Origin: Balneolales bacterium
GTDB taxonomy: Bacteria > Bacteroidota > Rhodothermia > Balneolales > Natronogracilivirgulaceae
NCBI GenBank assembly: GCA_007132975.1
Contig: SLNO01000047.1
Location: 26,575 to 90,574, forward strand
Direction of reading: 5' to 3'
Length of the DNA: 64,000 nucleotides
Shown here one piece after another: positions 55,157-61,682 of the stretch. Position numbers and translations under genes: made by a program. The notes below the pieces were generated by a model that saw only the letters and a program-made list of their open reading frames with translations, was not told where the DNA came from and made no database searches. Numbering within the stretch: position 1 is the stretch's first letter; every line of letters starts with the position of its first letter.

Positions 55157-55585
55157 ATGGAAGAACTTTCGTACAGCTGGCTTTTCATTTTTTATAACAT
55201 ACTGGGACTCCTCCTGCTGATCCAGGGTCTCATCTGGCTTTTTTATCCTGCTCCGTTTTACAACTACCTTGTCAGACTCTGTCAGCAGGAAGCCCGTCCG
55301 AGCATCTTCGTAACGACCGCCTACTCACTTTTTTTTCTGGGAACAATTTCCTTCATTGCCGCTTTTTTTCTCAGGTCAGGCGCCGATATGCTGTTTGGCC
55401 TGGGACTTATCGCGATGAGTTACAAACTGGTGAAATACTTGAACCACTGGGACTGGCTACGCACAGTTATTCCTGAAAAACCCAATCCCATCCAGCGATT
55501 TCTGCGGCAACTCGGACTTTTTTTACTGGTGATTGCGTTGGTAGTGGTGCTGTTGCTCTACCGACTGGTGCAATCCGGGGCATGA
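55157..55585 (+). CDS. Membrane protein with four predicted helices
   Basis: A 142-residue hydrophobic protein that I do not recognise. Predicted transmembrane segments lie at about residues 8-28, 50-70, 74-90 and 118-138, with aromatic-rich loops and a conserved-looking WDWLRTVIPEKPNPIQRF between the last two. The ATG at 55157 is preferred over a TTG one codon upstream. Its stop overlaps the ATG of a tiny His/Pro-rich frame (ATGA). Confidence 0.72.
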   Translation: MEELSYSWLFIFYNILGLLLLIQGLIWLFYPAPFYNYLVRLCQQEARPSIFVTTAYSLFFLGTISFIAAFFLRSGADMLFGLGLIAMSYKLVKYLNHWDWLRTVIPEKPNPIQRFLRQLGLFLLVIALVVVLLLYRLVQSGA

Positions 55586-55713
55586 AGAACGGCCACTTTG
55601 GTCATCCACACCCTGGTTATTCACACCCTGGTCATCCACACCCTGATCCTGCACGCTATGGTCCTCCACCAGACGAGAAACGATGCCGGGTTTCAAGGCC
55701 GCTCCGTTTATAA
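55582..55713 (+). CDS. Possible small His/Pro-rich peptide (43 codons)
   Basis: A short frame that begins with the ATG overlapping the stop of the membrane protein (ATGA) and ends at TAA 55711-55713. It encodes repeated GHPHP/GYSHP units, then PDPARYGPPPDEK and a basic end with one Cys. If translated it would be a His-rich, possibly metal-binding peptide. No known family is recognised. The same DNA is open on the other strand too, so coding is uncertain. Confidence 0.35.
   Translation: MKNGHFGHPHPGYSHPGHPHPDPARYGPPPDEKRCRVSRPLRL
55600..55674 (+). repeat. 15-bp tandem repeat
   Basis: Five 15-base units, GGTCATCCACACCCT as consensus: units 1 and 3 are identical, unit 2 has three changes, and units 4 and 5 are increasingly degenerate. 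In the ATG frame at 55582 each unit encodes five residues, ideally GHPHP. Confidence 0.85.
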
Positions 55714-55783
55714 CGTACCCGATACGATACAAAACGCTGGCTGGCTGATGCTTCACGCCATTCCCTCAAGCTGAACTTGCAAT

Positions 55784-56779
55784 ATGCGGATTGAAAATCT
55801 GGGATATCACGGAATTTATCTTCCGGACTCCAATGTGATTCTCGATGGATCCGGACCGGACGCGCCGACCTTTATCACCCACGCCCATGCCGACCATGTG
55901 CCGCGTGACCGGCGCCGACCTGTTTTCGCTTCGCCTGCCACTGCTGCCCTCATGCGCGCCCGGGGCCACTCCGGCCCCATCCAAGAGCTACCTTTCGGAG
56001 AGCGCCTCTCCCTGCCGGGCCCGCGCCGAACGGCCGTGACCCTCTATCCCGCCGGACACATTCTCGGCTCGGCCATGGTTTTTGTGGAATCCGAAGACGG
56101 GTCGCTCCTCTACACCGGTGACTGCCGCACACCACCCTCACCGGCCTCCGAGGGGTTCCGTTTGCCGGATCGTCCGGTCGATTATCTGATCATTGAAGCG
56201 ACCTTCGCACTGCCTATATACAAATGGGAGCCGCACAGTCTGCTTTTCAGCCAGATCCGGGAATTTGTGGCGGATGCGCTCCGTGATGACGCCATACCCG
56301 TACTACTCTGCTACAATCTCGGCAAGGCGCAGGTGGTGATGCACGCCCTGGCATCCTCTGACCCGCCCGTGACCGTACAGATCCACGGCGGCGGCGAGAA
56401 GCTGTGCCGGGTATACGAACAGTTCGGGGTGGACCTGGGCCGCTGGGAGGCATACGATCGCCAAACCCTGGCTGGCAAGGTGCTCGTCACGCCTGCTTCC
56501 TCCCTCGAAACCCCCATGATCGGGAACATCCGGAAAAAAAGGATAGCATATGTCTCGGGATGGGCCTCGCTGGAAGCGCGGGCATCGCAGCTGCTGGCTG
56601 ATACGTTGATCCCCCTATCCGACCATCTCGATTTTTTTGAACTGTTGGATGTGTGCCGCACACTCAGACCCCGGCATACCTGGCTGACGCACAGCCCCGA
56701 TCCCACCGTGGCGCTTCACTATCTGCAGAAGGAAGGTTTTTCGTGCAGCAGTCTTGAAGAGGAGCGTAATCATGACTGA
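55784..56779 (+). CDS. DNA ligase-associated exonuclease (metallo-beta-lactamase fold)
   Basis: A 331-residue MBL-fold nuclease of the ligase-associated exonuclease family. The metal-binding THAHADH (His33, His35, Asp37, His38), AGHILGSAM, YTGDCRT and the late SDHLDFFELL and WLTHSPDP blocks fit the beta-CASP-like RNA/DNA-processing group. The stop overlaps the start of the ligase gene by 8 bases. Such pairs, often with an Lhr-like helicase and a phosphoesterase, are thought to act in DNA repair; the helicase is not in this window. Confidence 0.9.
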   Translation: MRIENLGYHGIYLPDSNVILDGSGPDAPTFITHAHADHVPRDRRRPVFASPATAALMRARGHSGPIQELPFGERLSLPGPRRTAVTLYPAGHILGSAMVFVESEDGSLLYTGDCRTPPSPASEGFRLPDRPVDYLIIEATFALPIYKWEPHSLLFSQIREFVADALRDDAIPVLLCYNLGKAQVVMHALASSDPPVTVQIHGGGEKLCRVYEQFGVDLGRWEAYDRQTLAGKVLVTPASSLETPMIGNIRKKRIAYVSGWASLEARASQLLADTLIPLSDHLDFFELLDVCRTLRPRHTWLTHSPDPTVALHYLQKEGFSCSSLEEERNHD

Positions 56780-58832
56780 TAAAACAGGAAATAGAAAATC
56801 CGAGGGGCAGACGGCCACATCCGCCAATACGCCAAGCACATCCAGCCCATCCATTCCCCCTGCTTCCGGTTTCGCCCGGCTGTGCGGGGTGCTGGCCGAG
56901 ATAATGCAAACACGCTCATCCAACCGGAAAATCTCCCTTTTTGCGGAGTATCTGAAGGCTCTGGAGGATGATCGCGACCTCTCGCTGGCCGTGCAGTTCA
57001 CTGCAGAGGGTGCCTTTTCGACGCTGTCTGGGAAGCGAGCGTCTGTCGGACACCGCACCGTTGCCCTGACGGCTGCGGAGTTTTGCGGTGTCGACTACGA
57101 CGTGGTGTTCCGTCCGTGTCGCACCGCTACCGGCAGCGCCTCCGAAGCGATCGAAAAACTGATGCGGAACCTGCCGGAGGCGGCTGCGCGAAGGAATCCG
57201 GCCTGGCTCGGGCTGGATGATGTGGCGAATGGATTTGAGCAGCTTGCGGCGGCAACCGGCCGCGAGCAGAAGCAGCAGATCCTTGCCGGTATCTGGGAGC
57301 AGATGACCCCCAGGGAGATCCGCTTCATGATACGCATGCTCGGGCAGGGTTCACTGCGCATCGGGTTTGAGGTGCGCAGCATCCTGCCGGCCATTGCCCG
57401 GGCCTGCGGTGCCGATCCGGAGCAGGTGCGGCGTGTTCACATGCTTACCGGCGAAATCGGCAAGACTGCGTTACTCGCCCGCAGCGGTAAGTTGAAATCT
57501 GCCCGGTTCCGCATGTTCCAGCCCGTCGCCTTCATGCTGGCATCGCCGGCTGAGGCCGGTAATGTAGGTGATCCGCAGGCCTATGTCGCAGAAGAGAAAT
57601 TCGACGGGATGCGCGCCCAGGTGCACGTCGGGCTGGCCTCGGGTGATGGACCGGGACCGGATTCAGGGCAGGTTGCGGGTCGCCGGCCGCATCTGCAGTC
57701 AGATACAGCCTCTGGTTCACATCCGCACACAGCTACTGTTTCAAGTCCAAGGCCGCATCCGCATTGTGGACAGATTTCGGATCAGGGTTCAGCCCCGATT
57801 TTGGTGCGACTCTACTCCCGTGATCTGAACGATGTGACCGGGACCTTTCCGGATGTTGCCGTTCAGCTGCGTGATGCTATAAACAACGCGGCTTTTACGG
57901 GGGACCATGTGCCAGACAGGTTGCCGTCAGGGCAATCGGAGATCAGGGAACCAGACGCCCTGCAATCCAGCCCGGGTGAAGTGGTGCTCGACGGAGAACT
58001 GTGCGTGCTGGAGGACGGGCACATCCAACCGTTTCAACGGCTTCAAAAACGGATGGGCGTCAAGAAACCCGGGAAAAAGCTGCTGGCAGAGCATCCGGTC
58101 CGTTTCATTGCCTACGATATGCTGTTCCTGAACGGCGAGGAGGTCATCGACCTGCCGCTGCACCTCCGGCGCAAACGGCTCGAGGAGTTTTGCAAGCAGA
58201 CCGGCCTCCCCTTTTCGAGGCAGCATGCGATTGCTTCAGAGTCGGATATTGATCGGCTTTTTGCACAGGCCCTGAAACACGGCAACGAAGGGCTCATGCT
58301 CAAGCGTCGCGACAGTATCTACGAATTCGGGCAACGCAACAAATCATGGCTCAAAGTCAAGCAACCCGCCGGATCGCTGGATACGGTAATCATGTATGCC
58401 CATGCGGGCAGCGGACGCCGAGGCGGCACCTATTCCGATTTCACATTGGGAATCCGGGTGGATGAGGACGACCGCTACGAGGAGCAGTTCATCCCCATCG
58501 GGAAGGCCTACGGCGGGTACACCGACGAGGAGCTGAAAAAGCTGAACCGACGGATCAAGGAGCTGGCTGTGGAGCGGTTCGGCCCTACACTTTCGCTTCG
58601 CCCGGGTATTGTGGTGGAGGTGGAGTTTGACGATATACAGGTTAACCGGCGCACCAAGGCGGGCTACACACTGCGGCTGCCACGTTTCAGGGCCATTCGT
58701 TGGGACTTGTCCCCCTCAGACACCGATACACTTGCTGATGTGGAGCAGATGTACCGGCTGAGGGCTGAAGGGGGCGGTACCGTAGATCCGTCAAGAAGTC
58801 CGGTTCTATATCAGAATCCAGGCACTTTATAA
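56772..58832 (+). CDS. ATP-dependent DNA ligase (exonuclease-linked type)
   Basis: A 686-residue ligase that seals DNA nicks through a Lys-AMP intermediate. The active Lys276 is in AEEKFDGMRA; later motifs are RLYSRDLNDVTGTFPD, VVLDGELC, LMLKRRDS, WLKVKQPAG and the C-terminal OB-fold. A GAGGAG precedes the ATG at 56772. It is about 140 residues longer than I expect for this subfamily. The extra length is a Ser/Thr/Pro-rich N-terminus (residues 1-32), a polar insertion at about 288-341 with His/Pro-rich stretches, and a smaller one at about 366-398. It is translationally coupled to the exonuclease. Confidence 0.92.
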   Translation: MTDKTGNRKSEGQTATSANTPSTSSPSIPPASGFARLCGVLAEIMQTRSSNRKISLFAEYLKALEDDRDLSLAVQFTAEGAFSTLSGKRASVGHRTVALTAAEFCGVDYDVVFRPCRTATGSASEAIEKLMRNLPEAAARRNPAWLGLDDVANGFEQLAAATGREQKQQILAGIWEQMTPREIRFMIRMLGQGSLRIGFEVRSILPAIARACGADPEQVRRVHMLTGEIGKTALLARSGKLKSARFRMFQPVAFMLASPAEAGNVGDPQAYVAEEKFDGMRAQVHVGLASGDGPGPDSGQVAGRRPHLQSDTASGSHPHTATVSSPRPHPHCGQISDQGSAPILVRLYSRDLNDVTGTFPDVAVQLRDAINNAAFTGDHVPDRLPSGQSEIREPDALQSSPGEVVLDGELCVLEDGHIQPFQRLQKRMGVKKPGKKLLAEHPVRFIAYDMLFLNGEEVIDLPLHLRRKRLEEFCKQTGLPFSRQHAIASESDIDRLFAQALKHGNEGLMLKRRDSIYEFGQRNKSWLKVKQPAGSLDTVIMYAHAGSGRRGGTYSDFTLGIRVDEDDRYEEQFIPIGKAYGGYTDEELKKLNRRIKELAVERFGPTLSLRPGIVVEVEFDDIQVNRRTKAGYTLRLPRFRAIRWDLSPSDTDTLADVEQMYRLRAEGGGTVDPSRSPVLYQNPGTL

Positions 58833-58861
58833 CGAGTCAGCAACGTCCAATACACACTGAA

Positions 58862-59758
58862 TCAGTGCCTGAGACTGGTGATGTGCTGGAAGCCCTGGGG
58901 TACCGAGTTCATTACATCCTCAATCTCATCCTCAATGTAAAAGTACTCAATACTGGTATTCTGAGCGGCTACCAGTATTGCATGGAAATCAACCTGCCCG
59001 TCACCAAGCGGAACCATATACACATTGCGATCGGGGGTCCTTCCAGTCAGGTCGCCTGTAACTCCTTCAAGCATATCCTTGAGATGCATGAGCCGAAACC
59101 GATCCGGGTAGCGTTGCAACAGCTCAACGGGATCATGTCCCGGCCATACAACCCAAAATACATCCATTTGGAAATTGACATATTCCGGATCGGTGTTTTG
59201 AACGATATAGTCAAACAGCGTTCCATCTCCGTGCTCCACGAATTCGTATCCATGGTTGTGATAGGAAAACGCAAGGTCGTGCTCTGCCAATTGGCGTCCA
59301 ATATCATTGAAGAAGGTTACAGCGCGCCGTGCATCATCAAGATCGAATGGTGCCTCATGGGGAAACCATGCCAGCCGCACGTGACGTGCGCCGAGAGTTG
59401 TGGCGTCATGGATCACCTGTTCGAGATTTTCTGAAAACGCCTGGTAGTTGGCACCGAATGAAGTGCATACCATGCCACGCTCGTCAAGCAGTGCACGCAT
59501 CTCCTCTGCGGTTTTTCCGAACAAGTTGGAGAATTCAATGTTGGTTATGCCAACTTCCCTGATGAAGTCCAATGTTCCGGGAACATCCTCATCAAACTGA
59601 TTTCTGAATGTAAATGAAACCACACCTGGATCTGGCAGCAACTGTTCCCCTGAGGTATCGCCACGATCACTACGCGGGCTGCTTTCCTGTTCGGAACATG
59701 CAGCGAATGAAAATAAGGCAAGTACTAAAACGAGAGATAGAATCTTTGGATTGGTCAT
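58862..59758 (-). CDS. Lipoprotein, sugar phosphate isomerase/epimerase (TIM-barrel) family
   Basis: A 298-residue predicted lipoprotein (lipobox FAAC at residue 21). The TIM-barrel domain of the AP-endonuclease-2/xylose-isomerase-like family has VGITNIEFSNLF, SYHNHGYEF, NFQMDVFWVVWPG, RLMHLKDM and YIEDE, which supply the probable metal ligands. Similar exported proteins in Bacteroidota are annotated as sugar isomerases or epimerases; the substrate is unknown. It converges with the ligase gene (29-base gap). Confidence 0.85.
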   Translation of the reverse strand: MTNPKILSLVLVLALFSFAACSEQESSPRSDRGDTSGEQLLPDPGVVSFTFRNQFDEDVPGTLDFIREVGITNIEFSNLFGKTAEEMRALLDERGMVCTSFGANYQAFSENLEQVIHDATTLGARHVRLAWFPHEAPFDLDDARRAVTFFNDIGRQLAEHDLAFSYHNHGYEFVEHGDGTLFDYIVQNTDPEYVNFQMDVFWVVWPGHDPVELLQRYPDRFRLMHLKDMLEGVTGDLTGRTPDRNVYMVPLGDGQVDFHAILVAAQNTSIEYFYIEDEIEDVMNSVPQGFQHITSLRH

Positions 59759-59967
59759 ATTAAATCGGTGTTATGATTAGTAAGTAAACGGTTAATTTAA
59801 AAATGTGACTGACGGATGTAAAGAGTGTTTCAGCATTTTTCATTTTCACTTGTCAGGCTATCGCAGTTCCGGAAATTCAATAATTGGAATTGCACTGTAA
59901 AGGGACACTCACTACCACCCGTTGTTCCTGCAGCCGGTCATATCAACAGAGTTTCATCGTTAATCAG

Positions 59968-60603
59968 TCACGTGTCGGATCTGAAAACGCCGTATTTTTT
60001 AAATATAATAAATTTGTCATTGACTTGGACGGGTTTTGAAAACCGTCCCTCCTCCAGCTGAGCAAGAAGTTTTGAAATTTCAATCGGATATTCCGATGTG
60101 TCTACTTCCTTTCTTATACGTCCTTCCAGGGCTAAGGTGTTGCCTTGTTGAGTTTCCCGGACCATCCTCTCAAAACTCGCGCCTGCTCTCAGTCTCGAGT
60201 AAATCAGGTCGGCATCATTTTTCTCTTGAAAAACCAACTCGCCAATATGCAGTGTTTCAGAGGGTATGATCTCGACCTTCACAGTCCTTCTGACCAATTT
60301 TTCTTCCGGATCGCCTGGCGGTGGAAACTGCCAGTTTTTCATGGAGTCGACGGCGGCACTGTCCCAGCGGGCGTCTCCACTTGAACTGATGAGCTGCAGG
60401 TCTTCCACAGTGCCATCTTCCGATAACAAAAACAGAACCGAGAACTCCAGCTGATCCTTTTCTTCATCGCTTTCAAAAACAGGAAGATCTGTAGTTCTTA
60501 TCGGTTCGGCGGTTTCACGCTGGGCAGCACATCCTGCCATCGAATGTGATAAAAACAGTGATGCTGCCAGCAGAGTGGCCGTGACCATTGATGGCACTTT
60601 CAT
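59968..60603 (-). CDS. Lipoprotein combining TonB C-terminal-like and parvulin-like domains
   Basis: A 211-residue predicted lipoprotein (MAGC, Cys25). Residues about 50-110 resemble a TonB C-terminal domain (FSVLFLLSEDGTVEDLQLISSSGDARWDSAAVDSMKNW pattern, then KLVRRTVKVEI). Residues about 112-207 resemble a PpiC/parvulin rotamase (ADLIYSRLRAGASFERMVRE, EGRIRKEVDTSEY, LLAQLEEGRFSKPVQVND, FIIFKKYG). Lacking a membrane anchor at the inner membrane, it is not a classic TonB. Copy C of the dispersed repeat ends at its start codon. A role in envelope protein quality control is only a guess. Confidence 0.68.
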   Translation of the reverse strand: MKVPSMVTATLLAASLFLSHSMAGCAAQRETAEPIRTTDLPVFESDEEKDQLEFSVLFLLSEDGTVEDLQLISSSGDARWDSAAVDSMKNWQFPPPGDPEEKLVRRTVKVEIIPSETLHIGELVFQEKNDADLIYSRLRAGASFERMVRETQQGNTLALEGRIRKEVDTSEYPIEISKLLAQLEEGRFSKPVQVNDKFIIFKKYGVFRSDT

Positions 60604-60702
60604 GTGTTTAAAATGTTGGATTTATAAGGTCACATAGAATGCCCATGACGTTTTAATCATACTCCTGTGTGACCGGGAGATGCCCGGTCATGGACATTTC
60701 AT
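60601..60702 (-). repeat. Dispersed leader repeat, copy C
   Basis: About 102 bases ending at the ATG of the TonB/parvulin-like gene. The hairpin is perfect here (8-bp stem TGACCGGG/CCCGGTCA, 5-base loop). A downstream TGTGACC could pair instead with GGTCACA. An AGGAG is followed by ATGATTAAA, opening a tiny frame. It matches copy A at about seven of eight positions by hand. Confidence 0.8.
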
Positions 60703-60808
60703 ATTGTATTCTATTTAAAATCAAAATACTTGCGGTTCATCCAAGTAACGCACAGGAATCGTCAAACGTACAAAAAAGGGGGCCTTTGTCCTGAATGAGC
60801 GGTCTATG

Positions 60809-61468
60809 TCAGAAAAACAGATTAATCCGAAAATCAGGGTAGACAGTAAATTGATTGAAAACTGGTCCAATAGTTGACGCCCCGACCCCTATTCTGACGT
60901 TTGCATTGTGGTAATCCACGGAATGAGCCGACACGACAATGGTGTCGTAAAGGGTGCTGCCTGCGAAAAAAACCAAACCTGTTAGCTGCAATACCCTGCC
61001 AATGCTGAGCAGATGGTTGTCATCAGCATGGTTTTCTCTTAAAATGGACCCCGCCACAACCAGGGATGTGCTCAGGGACCGGGTGATGACCCCATTCCGA
61101 ATGATGCCCCAGTCGTCCGCATAAATACTCCCGGCGGAAGGACCCATAATGGCACCTGATGCAATCAATATCATGGATGTGACGCTTTGGTCCGACAGTT
61201 TCCAACCATTGGAAGCAAAACGTGACAAACCTATCGGTACCGTGGTGAAAACCGCTGAATATATGCGCGCCATTGATCTGCTTTTTAACTCGATCGTCTC
61301 AGAATAAGCAGATGCCCCTGATGTTGGCACGACAGTATCAATGCACGTTTGTTGTCCGGTTACACTACCTTGAAATGTGATGCAAGCTATTCCTTTTGTA
61401 GGCAGAAAAAGTAATAATATGATGACAAACAGTTTTATCAGGATTGCAATTTCTCGTTCTATCATCAA
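60809..61468 (-). CDS. Hypothetical membrane protein
   Basis: A 219-residue protein that I do not recognise. The N-terminus is a signal or membrane segment (residues 8-27). Further hydrophobic stretches are at about 95-115, 128-145 and 155-180, and the chain ends in a beta-like stretch (FTVYPDFRINLFF) often seen in outer-membrane proteins. Three Cys lie near the N-terminus. Composition is more AT-rich than neighbours. It probably resides in the envelope; function unknown. Confidence 0.6.
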   Translation of the reverse strand: MMIEREIAILIKLFVIILLLFLPTKGIACITFQGSVTGQQTCIDTVVPTSGASAYSETIELKSRSMARIYSAVFTTVPIGLSRFASNGWKLSDQSVTSMILIASGAIMGPSAGSIYADDWGIIRNGVITRSLSTSLVVAGSILRENHADDNHLLSIGRVLQLTGLVFFAGSTLYDTIVVSAHSVDYHNANVRIGVGASTIGPVFNQFTVYPDFRINLFF

Positions 61469-61682
61469 AAAGTAGCGGCGGCCTGCAGTGCGGTTATTCC
61501 TGCATACGTGCAGCTGTTACATGTGTTACTGTTATTCACTATCCCATGTTACCGAAGTGATACCAAAAGAGCAATTTTATTCATTAAATATCAGTTTAAA
61601 ATACGTCGCTTTCATATACTGAACACATCTGGCACCACGTGGCACCCAATTCCCCGAAACCTTTTCAGTGTTTGTTTTTTGA

